Source: an uncultured Eubacterium sp. (lineage in GTDB: Bacteria > Bacillota > Clostridia > Lachnospirales > Lachnospiraceae). Taken from it: 24,463 nucleotides of DNA. The stretch's first letter is position 1; each line of letters opens with the position of its first letter. Under the pieces are notes generated by a model, which was not told where the DNA came from, made no database searches, and saw nothing but the letters and a program-made list of their open reading frames with translations. The translations under genes were made by a program, and so were the position numbers. This document shows positions 8,266 to 15,671 of this stretch, one piece after another. Location of the stretch: positions 1 through 24,463 of the forward strand of contig CAJTZN010000051.1 of the NCBI GenBank assembly GCA_910584065.1, read 5' to 3'.

Positions 8266-8364
8266 ATGATGAACCGCAAAAAACAGCGGATGGTAGCTGT
8301 TATTATCTGTGCGTTGCTCATTCTGGCAATGCTGGCAGGAATTTTATTGCCTTATGTGGACTGA
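8266..8364 (+). CDS. 32-residue single-pass membrane protein, Prli42-like in layout
   Basis: ATG 8266 opens a 32-codon frame ending at TGA 8362-8364. It is preceded by a near-perfect ribosome site AAGGAGG (8250-8256) at 9-nt spacing, stronger than those of many neighbours. The product has a short basic head (MMNRKKQR), one hydrophobic helix of about 20 residues, then a PYVD end. This layout resembles the tiny Firmicutes membrane protein Prli42, which anchors the stressosome in Listeria; I base that on layout and size, not on alignment. The gene sits between the divergent TPR-like gene and the VanW gene, about 55 nt before the latter. Its small size makes it easy for annotation pipelines to miss. 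Confidence 0.68.
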   Translation: MMNRKKQRMVAVIICALLILAMLAGILLPYVD

Positions 8365-8419
8365 TGCTCCTTTTTATAGTTTAATACAGGTTTAGAAAAT
8401 GTGCAAGGGAGGACTTTAA

Positions 8420-10066
8420 TTGCAGAAAAAAGGATTTTTAACAGCTGCGGCTGTTATCGTATTTATGTTTGCCCTGATCGCGGCGTATGTATTCATTAGT
8501 TATGGACGGATCAAGCCAGAGGACGGCGTGATCTGTGACGGGGTAAAGGTCGGTCAGATCGAGATCGGAGGAATGTCTGCGGCGGAGGCGCAGCAGGCCG
8601 TCAATGCCTATGCGGAAGGCCGGCTGAACCGGGTCGTGGAAGTGGACGTGAGCGGACAGACCGTGTCTGCCACGGTTGGCGAACTTGGATATGCGTTCTC
8701 GGCCGGCAATTTTCTGGAAAAGGCGATGTCTGTCGGGAAAAGCGGAACGATGATAGAAAATTACAAGCAGATCAAAGAGGCGTCCCAGGGGAAGATCAGC
8801 TATCCGATCGAGGCGACGTTCGACGATGGCGTTTTGAAAAAATTTGTAAAAAAGAAATGCCGGAAACTTTGTAAAGAGGCGAAAAATGCCACGGTCAAAA
8901 TGAAAGATGGAAATTTTGTCTATACAAAGTCGAGGGAGGGCGTCAGCCTCGATGTGGATGAAACATGCCAGCAGATCAAGCAGGCGATCGATGAGGCGCA
9001 GGGCGAGGACGTGATCCGCGTCACGGCGAATGTAAAAGTGGAACAGCCGAAGGTTTCGTACGAAGCGGCGGCCAAATGTAAAGACAAGATCGGTACATTT
9101 TCCACGAATTTCAGCGCGGGAAATGTAAACCGCTCGAAAAATCTTGCCAATGCGGCGCGGCTTATAAACGGGTCGGTCATCTATCCCGGCGAGACATTTT
9201 CGGTGCACGATACGATCTCGCCGCTGACAGAGGAAAACGGCTATTACGAAGCGGCGTCCTACAACAACGGTAAAGTGGAAGACAGTCTCGGCGGAGGCGT
9301 CTGCCAGGTGTCGACGACGCTGTACAACGCCGTTTTGCGGGCGGAGCTCGAGATCGCGGAGAGAAGTCCGCACTCGATGGTAGTTAGCTATGTGCAGCCG
9401 TCGATGGATGCGGCGATCGCCGGTGATTATAAGGACTTTAAGTTCAAAAATAATACCGATGTACCAGTTTATATCCAGGGCGGTACATATGGCGGAACGA
9501 TTTCGTTTACGATATACGGAGAGGAAACGAGAAGTTCCGATCGCGAGATCCGCTTTGAATCGGAAGTGACCGATACGATCGAGCCGGGGGCCGATAAAGT
9601 GACCTATGATAAGACAAAACCGGAGTCGTACATGACGGTGACGCAGCAAGCGCATACCGGTTACAAGGCTAAACTCTGGAAGATTGTGACGGAAAACGGG
9701 AAAGAAACGAAGACACAGATCAATTCCAGCACGTATTCCGCTTCGCCGCGGTATGTGACGAAGGGATCCATGAAAGCGCCGCAGAAGACGCCGAAACCGG
9801 CAGCGACGAAAAAACCGCGCGAGACGAAAAAGCCAAGTACGAGGACACCGCAGCGCGGCAGCACCTCCGGCAGAACGGGAAGCAACGGTAGCAGTGGAAC
9901 CGGCGGAAATTCGGGAAATACGGCGGGGAACACGACAGGAAATACCGGCGGCGATGCTTCTCAGGCAGGCCAGGGCTCCCAGACCGGGCAGGATCCGGGA
10001 GCGGCACAGGATCCGGGAGCGGCTCAAAATCCGGGGAGCGGGCAGGATGCCGGGACGACACCGTGA
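8420..10066 (+). CDS. VanW-family cell-surface protein with G5-like domain and low-complexity tail
   Basis: An N-terminal membrane anchor or uncleaved signal (about 5-26) leads into a putative peptidoglycan-binding region (about 60-210, repeated VSATVGELGYAF and VYTKSREGVSLDVD motifs). The VanW domain follows (about 220-370), with FSTNFSAGNVNRSKNL and the signature GGGVCQVSTTLYNAVLRAEL (291-310). A G5-like beta domain spans about 375-448. The final 100 residues are a Lys/Pro then Gly/Ser/Thr/Asn/Gln-rich tail likely to cross or attach to the wall. The role is probably in wall binding or remodelling; VanW's biochemical activity is not established. The TTG 8420 start is supported by GGGAGG (8407-8412) at 7 nt and by its position right before the anchor. 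Confidence 0.88.
   Translation: MQKKGFLTAAAVIVFMFALIAAYVFISYGRIKPEDGVICDGVKVGQIEIGGMSAAEAQQAVNAYAEGRLNRVVEVDVSGQTVSATVGELGYAFSAGNFLEKAMSVGKSGTMIENYKQIKEASQGKISYPIEATFDDGVLKKFVKKKCRKLCKEAKNATVKMKDGNFVYTKSREGVSLDVDETCQQIKQAIDEAQGEDVIRVTANVKVEQPKVSYEAAAKCKDKIGTFSTNFSAGNVNRSKNLANAARLINGSVIYPGETFSVHDTISPLTEENGYYEAASYNNGKVEDSLGGGVCQVSTTLYNAVLRAELEIAERSPHSMVVSYVQPSMDAAIAGDYKDFKFKNNTDVPVYIQGGTYGGTISFTIYGEETRSSDREIRFESEVTDTIEPGADKVTYDKTKPESYMTVTQQAHTGYKAKLWKIVTENGKETKTQINSSTYSASPRYVTKGSMKAPQKTPKPAATKKPRETKKPSTRTPQRGSTSGRTGSNGSSGTGGNSGNTAGNTTGNTGGDASQAGQGSQTGQDPGAAQDPGAAQNPGSGQDAGTTP
9989..10060 (+). repeat. Four imperfect 18-bp tandem repeats in the VanW-protein tail
   Basis: Units start at 9989, 10007, 10025 and 10043. 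The first two differ only at the last base, and the later two are diverged. They encode consecutive six-residue units of the type QDPGAA. In-frame gain or loss of units would change tail length without breaking the reading frame. Confidence 0.85.
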
Positions 10067-10094
10067 TGATGTGACAAAAAAGGACGGAGGCACC

Positions 10095-11087
10095 ATGCGG
10101 ACAGGAAAGATTTCAGAGACGGTTCTCAAACGTTCCGTTCTCAAACAGATCACGTATCGAAGCGGAACTCTCGCGCTGGGTCCGGCGGCCGGCGAGAGTT
10201 TTGGCAAACTGGCACTCGCGGTCGGGGAAAAGGCCGGAGAAAAGAACCATTTGCTCGCCGCGTCTGTTTCCGTGAAAGGAAATGCGGAACGGGCGGGAAA
10301 AAGGGCGTTTTACCGGCTGGCAAATGATATGGCGGCGGCGGGCGGACGGCTCGCCGGTATGCTCGTCAACCTGTATCTGCCGGTAGCGGACAGTGAACCT
10401 ATACTGAAAACAGTTATGCGTGAACTGGCGCAGCTGTCCTCGGCGTATCAGGTGGACGTACTCGGCGGCAGCACCGAAGTGCTGGAAGAATTGTCAGAGG
10501 CGGTCATTTCCCTGTCGGGAACCGGGTTTGCGCCCGTGGAGACCGATGTGCGCAGCGGAAATCTGGAGCCGGGATTTGATCTGGTGATGACGAAATGGGC
10601 CGGGCAGACCGGAGCGGCGGAACTGGTCATGGGAGAGGAGAGGAGCGGGCTTCGCGCTCGTTTTTCCCAGGATTTTCTTGATCAGGCGGCGTCCGGCGTC
10701 CGGGAAATGAGCTGCGCCGCAGAGGCGCAAGCCGCTGTTTTATACGGCACGGCCGCATTATGCAGCGTTGGCGGAAAAGGTGTCTTTGGCTCGCTGTGGG
10801 AGATGGCCGAGGCGTCGGGGACGGGCATCCGGGTGGATCTGAAAAAGATACCGATCCGTCAGGAGACGATAGAAATCTGTGAATTTTTTGACAGGAATCC
10901 GTATCTCATCGCGTCGGACGGCGTTCTTTTGGCGGGAACGAAAAACGGCGCGGGACTGGTGGAACATTTGACCGCTAGAGGTGTACCGGCAGCAGTGATC
11001 GGGACGGCGACGGGCGGGCGCGACAGGGTGATCGTCAACGGGGACGAAACGCGATTTTTAGTTCCGCCTGCACCGGATCAGCGGTAG
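10095..11087 (+). CDS. HypE/PurM (AIR synthase)-like protein, probably divergent in function
   Basis: The fold is recognisable from ANDMAAAGGRLAGMLVNLYLP (76-96), which matches the PurM/HypE N-terminal ATP-site helix region. VDVLGGSTEVL (120-130) replaces the usual GG-(H/D/E)-T motif. SGTG is followed by GFDLVMTKWAGQTGAAELV (160-178), and the C-terminal domain runs from GGKGVFGSLWEMAEASGTGIRV (226-247) to NPYLIASDGVLLAG (268-281). The segment AASVSV (55-60) lacks the metal-binding Asp often found there, and the protein ends in DQR with no C-terminal cysteine, which HypE needs for its thiocyanate chemistry. The start is ATG 10095 after GGACGGAGG; an upstream in-frame opening lies inside the VanW gene. 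It follows VanW by 28 nt and precedes the Lrp gene by 25 nt. The substrate is unknown. Confidence 0.75.
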   Translation: MRTGKISETVLKRSVLKQITYRSGTLALGPAAGESFGKLALAVGEKAGEKNHLLAASVSVKGNAERAGKRAFYRLANDMAAAGGRLAGMLVNLYLPVADSEPILKTVMRELAQLSSAYQVDVLGGSTEVLEELSEAVISLSGTGFAPVETDVRSGNLEPGFDLVMTKWAGQTGAAELVMGEERSGLRARFSQDFLDQAASGVREMSCAAEAQAAVLYGTAALCSVGGKGVFGSLWEMAEASGTGIRVDLKKIPIRQETIEICEFFDRNPYLIASDGVLLAGTKNGAGLVEHLTARGVPAAVIGTATGGRDRVIVNGDETRFLVPPAPDQR

Positions 11088-11112
11088 ATAGCATATAGAA
11101 AGGAAGGAGCCT

Positions 11113-11601
11113 ATGCTTCAGGAAAAAATATTAAGAAATATATCTAAAAATGCGAGGATGACGGCGGAGGATCTGGCCGCCATGCTGGATTCGACGCCGG
11201 AAGAAATAAATGAGACGATCCGGAGTATGGAACAAGACGGGGTGATCTGCGGCTATCCGGCGCTTATCAACTGGGAGAAGACAGACAACGAAGTCGTGAC
11301 GGCGCTGATCGAAGTAAAAGTGACGCCCCAGCGCGGGCGCGGGTTTGACAAGGTGGCGGAGCGGATCTACCAGTTTGATGAGGTCGCGAGCGTGTACCTG
11401 ATGAGCGGGGGATTTGACCTGACCGTCATGATCGAGGGGAAGAGCATGAAGGAGGTTGCGAGGTTCGTTACGACAAAACTCGCGCCGATGGAGTCGATCA
11501 TGAGCACGGCCACGTATTTTGTTCTCAAAAAATATAAAGAACATGGACTGCCGCTTGTAAAAGAGCGTAATGAAGATGAGAGGATGTTGATCGTGCCATG
11601 A
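11113..11601 (+). CDS. Lrp/AsnC-family transcriptional regulator
   Basis: The N-terminal winged helix-turn-helix (about 1-50: ILRNISKNARMTAEDLAAML then EINETIRSMEQDGVICGY) is followed by a RAM ligand-binding domain (about 65-145) with ALIEVKV and VYLMSGGFDLTVMIEG. At 162 residues it has the normal family length. These regulators form dimers or octamers that sense amino acids. The ATGA overlap with the next gene (11598-11601) couples it tightly to an aminotransferase, so its effector is plausibly that enzyme's amino acid substrate or product. AAGGAAGGAG precedes ATG 11113. Confidence 0.93.
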   Translation: MLQEKILRNISKNARMTAEDLAAMLDSTPEEINETIRSMEQDGVICGYPALINWEKTDNEVVTALIEVKVTPQRGRGFDKVAERIYQFDEVASVYLMSGGFDLTVMIEGKSMKEVARFVTTKLAPMESIMSTATYFVLKKYKEHGLPLVKERNEDERMLIVP

Positions 11602-12755
11602 GAAATCCACTGTCAAAACTCGTTATGGAACTGGAACCATCCGGTATACGCCGCTTTTTCGACGTTGCCAATACGATGGAACATGTCATTTCACTCGGTG
11701 TCGGGGAACCGGACTTTGATACGCCCTGGCACATCCGGGAGGAGGGCATCTATTCGCTGGAAAAAGGAAGGACTTATTATACGTCAAACGCAGGGCTTCT
11801 GCCGCTGCGCGAAGCAATCCATACATATCTGTCCGAGCGGTTTGGACTGCCGTACGGGCCGGATGAAATACTGGTGACGGTCGGCGGGAGTGAGGCCATT
11901 GATATCGGGTTCCGCGCGATGCTCGACCCGGGCGATGAGGTGATCATACCCGAACCGTGCTTTGTTTCCTATGTTCCCTGTGTGAAAATGGCCGGCGGCG
12001 TGCCAGTCCGCGTGTCGCTGGAGGAAAAAGATGAATTTAAGCTGACGGGGAAAAAGCTGAAAGAGGCGATCACGGATAAAACGAAAATGGTCGTCCTGCC
12101 GTTCCCCAACAATCCGACGGGAGCCGTCATGTCGGCGGGAGAACTGCAGGTGATCGCGGACATTGTAAAAAAACATGATCTGTTTGTCATGTCGGACGAG
12201 ATTTATTCGGAACTGAGCTATCAGGGAAAACATGTGTCGATCGCCAGTCTGCCGGGAATGGCGGAGAGAACGGTCGTGATCAACGGCTTTTCCAAATCGT
12301 TTGCCATGACCGGGTGGCGTCTGGGGTACGCGGCCGCGCCGAGGGAGATCATCGCCCAGATGACGAAGATCCACCAGTATGTCATCATGAGCGCGCCTAC
12401 GACGAGCCAGTACGCCGCCATAGAGGCACTCCGCAACGGCCTGGGGGATGTGGAGCGGATGCGCGAGTCCTATGATCAGCGGCGGCGGTTCCTCGTCCGG
12501 GAGTTAAATGAGATGGGACTGCCATGTTTTGAGCCGTATGGGGCCTTTTACGTATTTCCTAATATTAGCAAATACGGCATGACGAGCGAAGAGTTCGCGA
12601 CGAAACTTTTACAGGAACAGCGGGTGGCTGTCGTGCCGGGTGACGCGTTCGGTAAATGCGGCGAAGGATTTCTGCGGATCTCGTATGCGTATTCGATCGA
12701 TGATCTGAAAAGGGCGTTGGAAAAGATACAGAAATTTATAGACAGATGGCAGTAA
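11598..12755 (+). CDS. PLP-dependent class I/II aminotransferase, coupled to Lrp regulator
   Basis: A fold type I aminotransferase, 385 residues. Visible motifs are GVGEPDFDTP (34-43), YTSNAGLLPLREAI (61-74), NNPTG (171-175), the PLP-pyridine aspartate D200 in MSDEIYSEL, the Schiff-base lysine K233 in NGFSKSFAMTGWRLGY, and a C-terminal substrate-arginine region FLRISYAYS. This pattern matches the aspartate/aromatic aminotransferase branch (AspC/PatA-like). It transfers amino groups between an amino acid and a 2-oxo acid in the cytoplasm. Exact substrates cannot be read from the sequence. It overlaps the Lrp/AsnC gene by 4 nt. Confidence 0.92.
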   Translation: MRNPLSKLVMELEPSGIRRFFDVANTMEHVISLGVGEPDFDTPWHIREEGIYSLEKGRTYYTSNAGLLPLREAIHTYLSERFGLPYGPDEILVTVGGSEAIDIGFRAMLDPGDEVIIPEPCFVSYVPCVKMAGGVPVRVSLEEKDEFKLTGKKLKEAITDKTKMVVLPFPNNPTGAVMSAGELQVIADIVKKHDLFVMSDEIYSELSYQGKHVSIASLPGMAERTVVINGFSKSFAMTGWRLGYAAAPREIIAQMTKIHQYVIMSAPTTSQYAAIEALRNGLGDVERMRESYDQRRRFLVRELNEMGLPCFEPYGAFYVFPNISKYGMTSEEFATKLLQEQRVAVVPGDAFGKCGEGFLRISYAYSIDDLKRALEKIQKFIDRWQ

Positions 12756-12851
12756 ACATGCTATACTTAAAATTAGGATTTTTAGCACTATTTATTGTTG
12801 GAAGCGAGGGTGGAAAGCAGTACGATACTACAGAAAGGGGAAAGGGAAACT

Positions 12852-13319
12852 ATGGCTACACTGAATGCAGAACATATAAATCCTTTTTTGATGGCGGCCA
12901 AAAAAGTACTTCAGGATATGTGCTTTGTGGATGCATCGATGCACAAGCCATCATTAAAGGAAGCAAAGTTTGATCCGGATACATGGGTGATCATGATCGG
13001 CGTGACGGGAGAGATGCGCGGTCAGGTGATCATGGCGATGTCAGAGAAGAGCGCGTGCGGGATCGCTTCTAAGATGTGTATGACGGATGTAAAGGAGATT
13101 GATGAATTTGCAGCCAGTGCGCTCAGTGAACTGGGAAATATGGTGATGGGAAATGCCGCTACCGTCTTTTCATCAAATGGGATCGGTATTGATATTACGC
13201 CGCCCACATTATCCCACGGACATGTGAGTTTTACAAATACATATGCCAAAAACCTCTGTGTCCCGCTTAGTTTTGAGGATACGACGGTGGAATTGTATCT
13301 GGCGCTCAAACAGGGTTGA
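12852..13319 (+). CDS. cheX: CheX-type CheY-P phosphatase
   Basis: A 155-residue protein of the CheC/CheX/FliY family, which dephosphorylates CheY-P and so resets flagellar signalling. The single active-site helix has the pattern S89-x3-E93-x2-N96 in SALSELGNMVMGN, with P117/P118 about 21 residues later, as expected for CheX, which has one such motif. Beta strands VIMIGVTGEMRGQVIMAM and VELYLALK fit the family dimer fold. ATG 12852 with AAAGG 6 nt upstream is preferred over an upstream in-frame start at 12795, which would add 19 unsupported residues. It lies upstream of trmL and a chemoreceptor, forming a small motility-linked operon. Confidence 0.9.
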   Translation: MATLNAEHINPFLMAAKKVLQDMCFVDASMHKPSLKEAKFDPDTWVIMIGVTGEMRGQVIMAMSEKSACGIASKMCMTDVKEIDEFAASALSELGNMVMGNAATVFSSNGIGIDITPPTLSHGHVSFTNTYAKNLCVPLSFEDTTVELYLALKQG

Positions 13320-13324
13320 GAACG

Positions 13325-13828
13325 ATGCTGAACATTGTATTATTAGAACCAGAAATACCGGCGAATACAGGAAATATAGGACGGACATGCGTGGCTGCTG
13401 GTGCAAGGCTCCATTTGATCGAGCCGATGGGGTTTCAGATCACGGAGAAGCAGGTGAGGCGTGCCGGACTTGATTACTGGGATCAACTGGATTATATCAT
13501 ATATGATAGTTATGATGATTTCAAGGAGAAAAATCCGGGGGCATGCGTCTATATGGCTACGACGAAGGCACGTCGCGTGTATTCGGATGTGAGATACGAA
13601 GATGACTGCTATATTATGTTCGGGAAAGAAAGTGCGGGGATACCCGAGGATATATTAGTGGAAAATGAGGAAAAAGCGATTCGGATTCCGATGCTGGGGG
13701 ATATTCGTTCCCTGAATTTAGGAAATTCGGTGGCGATCGTGCTCTATGAAGCGCTGCGCCAGCAGGGATTTCAGCAGTTAAATACGGAGGGGAATCTGCA
13801 CAGGCTCTCGTGGAAGAGAGAGAATTAA
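13325..13828 (+). CDS. trmL: tRNA (cytidine/uridine(34)-2'-O)-methyltransferase TrmL (SPOUT family)
   Basis: This is a SAM-dependent methyltransferase that modifies the wobble ribose of specific leucine tRNAs. The 167 residues match the minimal TrmL length, with no extra RNA-binding domain. Motif 1 is IPANTGNIGRTC (11-22), motif 2 is IMFGKESAGIP (97-107), and motif 3, which forms the SAM trefoil knot, is IPMLGDIRSLNLGNSVAIVLYEALR (start 121). ATG 13325 yields the typical MLNIVLLEPEIP start and lies 5 nt after the cheX stop; a TTG at 13316 overlaps cheX and would add three residues. Its place between cheX and a chemoreceptor gene is likely just operon packing. Confidence 0.94.
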   Translation: MLNIVLLEPEIPANTGNIGRTCVAAGARLHLIEPMGFQITEKQVRRAGLDYWDQLDYIIYDSYDDFKEKNPGACVYMATTKARRVYSDVRYEDDCYIMFGKESAGIPEDILVENEEKAIRIPMLGDIRSLNLGNSVAIVLYEALRQQGFQQLNTEGNLHRLSWKREN

Positions 13829-13843
13829 AGGGGGACGCCTATT

Positions 13844-15589
13844 ATGGGACGGAATACGGAGAAGGTAGGAACTGAGAACAAGCAGCGCAAAGAAACGAAG
13901 GCAAACCATGTCGGTCTGCCTTTGAAGTTTAAGAGTATTATTTTTGTAGCTGCGATGATCGCATTGACCGCAGCCACTACGATTTTAGTCGCAATGCCGA
14001 AGATCCGCGAACTTATGGAGGATACGACTAAGAACTATATGTATGACCTCGCGGAAACGAATGGCCGGGTTTTGGATCTGGAGGTCTATTCGTATGGCGT
14101 GAGCGTAGGTCTTTCTGCGGAAAAGCTGGAAGAATTGTTTCAAAATGTGGAAGTAAAAGGCGTGTCAGGCAGTTATGCCTACGTTGTGACGCCGGATGGC
14201 AACATGTGTTATCATCCGAATAAAGAGAAGATCGGGAAGCCGGTGGAAAATGAAGTGATATCCCAGGTGGCTGCGGATCTTCAGGCGGGAAAGGATGTCA
14301 AATCCCAGATCGTATCCTATGAGTTTAAAGGCGATACGAAATACGCGGCCTATTATGTAAATCCGAACGGATGTTTCTTGTTTATTGTTACCGCCGGTGA
14401 GGACGAAGTGATGGCAACCGTTAATTTTGTAGGAAAGGTGATGTTCGTATCGGCGCTTATCGCTACGGTGATCGGATTAGTGATTGCGTTTTTCGGCTTT
14501 CATTTTATGTTCCGTCCGCTCCGGAAGATTGCCGACATTGTGTCCCGTATGGGGAATCTGGATTTTACCCGGGTGCCGGAGATTGATAAGCTGATGAACA
14601 GCCGCGACGAGATGGGACTGATGGCGCGGGCGGTATGCAGTGTTCAGGATCAGTTGAGAAACGCCGTGACGGAATTGCAGGATCAGAGCCGGAAGCTGTT
14701 CCAGTCCTCGGACAATCTGAGTGGAAACGCGGCGGTCACCGCGCATACGATCGGGCAGATCAACCACGCCATCCACGATATGGCGGATGGGGCATCATCC
14801 CAGGCCACGAATACGCAGGCGGCGACAGAAAGCGTTCTCGTGATCGGGGATATGGTCAAGGAAACGAACGAGGAAGTCGCGAGACTGCGTGCCAACGTAG
14901 AGAATATGCACGAGTCCGGTACAGAGGCTGTGAAAACGCTGAAAGAGCTGGAAAGTATAAACGCGGAAGTGAAATCATCGTTTGAGCAGATTTTTGAGCA
15001 GACAAATACGACGAATGAATCCGCGATGAAGATACAGGACGCGATCGAACTGATCACCTCGATCGCGGAAGAGACGAACCTTCTTTCCCTGAACGCCTCG
15101 ATCGAAGCGGCGCGTGCCGGGGAACAGGGAAAAGGATTTGCGGTCGTGGCAAATCAGATCCAGAAACTGGCGGAACAGTCCAATGAATCTGCCATGAGAG
15201 TACAGCAGATCACCAATTCGCTTATGGAAGATGCGGCAAAAGCGGTAAAGACGATGGATCAGGTAAAAGAGGTCATGGATTCCCAGGTGCAGAAAGTGGA
15301 TCTGACGGGAAGCATGTTTGCCAAAGTCCAGAAAGAAATCGACAACTCCATCAGCGGCATTACGAAAATATACGAAAAGACGGAAGGCATGGACAGCGCC
15401 AGGGTAAATGTGGTAGATGTCGTCCAGAGCCTGACGGCGATCGCGGAGCAGAACGCGGCGGGAACGGAAGAAACTTCTGCGTCGGTGCAGGAAGTCAATC
15501 AGGTCATTGATGATATGTCGGATAACGCGAAACAGCTTAACGATGTGGCGCAGACGATTGACGAGCATATGCGGAAATTTACGGTTTGA
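13844..15589 (+). CDS. Methyl-accepting chemotaxis protein with Cache-type sensor
   Basis: A transmembrane chemoreceptor of 581 residues. It has an unusually long basic cytoplasmic head (1-28), TM1 (about 29-51), an extracytoplasmic single-Cache-like domain (about 55-190, including YAYVVTPDGNMCYHPNKEKIG and YYVNPNGCFLFIV), TM2 (about 197-220), HAMP (about 222-275) and a coiled-coil signalling domain. The highly conserved tip EETNLLSLNASIEAARAGE (409-427) is present. It should control CheA activity in response to a small extracellular ligand, probably an organic acid or amino acid given the Cache fold. No C-terminal CheR/CheB-binding pentapeptide is present; it ends HMRKFTV. It starts 15 nt after trmL and shares an operon with cheX. 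No other che or fla genes are in the window. Confidence 0.94.
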   Translation: MGRNTEKVGTENKQRKETKANHVGLPLKFKSIIFVAAMIALTAATTILVAMPKIRELMEDTTKNYMYDLAETNGRVLDLEVYSYGVSVGLSAEKLEELFQNVEVKGVSGSYAYVVTPDGNMCYHPNKEKIGKPVENEVISQVAADLQAGKDVKSQIVSYEFKGDTKYAAYYVNPNGCFLFIVTAGEDEVMATVNFVGKVMFVSALIATVIGLVIAFFGFHFMFRPLRKIADIVSRMGNLDFTRVPEIDKLMNSRDEMGLMARAVCSVQDQLRNAVTELQDQSRKLFQSSDNLSGNAAVTAHTIGQINHAIHDMADGASSQATNTQAATESVLVIGDMVKETNEEVARLRANVENMHESGTEAVKTLKELESINAEVKSSFEQIFEQTNTTNESAMKIQDAIELITSIAEETNLLSLNASIEAARAGEQGKGFAVVANQIQKLAEQSNESAMRVQQITNSLMEDAAKAVKTMDQVKEVMDSQVQKVDLTGSMFAKVQKEIDNSISGITKIYEKTEGMDSARVNVVDVVQSLTAIAEQNAAGTEETSASVQEVNQVIDDMSDNAKQLNDVAQTIDEHMRKFTV

Positions 15590-15671
15590 TCCGTAATCAA
15601 GAGGAAATGTCATAGGACAGACTTCTTTTCTAATATATTGATAGAAATGGCAGGGAAAGAGGATGTTGATC

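Noticed and set aside
8378..8406. Possible minus-strand promoter TTGCAC-17-TAAACT for the TPR-like gene
   Set aside because: The -10 is only a 4/6 match and it would leave a leader of over 150 nt running antisense through the small membrane protein gene.
8438..10207. 589-codon open frame on the minus strand opposite the VanW gene
   Set aside because: It mirrors the whole VanW gene, lacks a good ribosome site, and its product is Arg/His-rich without domains. The plus-strand gene has clear family motifs.
12746..12973. 75-codon plus-strand frame overlapping the start of cheX
   Set aside because: It overlaps cheX out of frame, has no strong ribosome site and gives no recognisable product.
15590..15671. 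Possible sporulation-sigma (SigE-like) promoter ahead of the S8 gene
   Set aside because: Only loose matches (GTCATAG, CTAATATAT) with poor spacing; not enough to support a call despite the Csp-like product.
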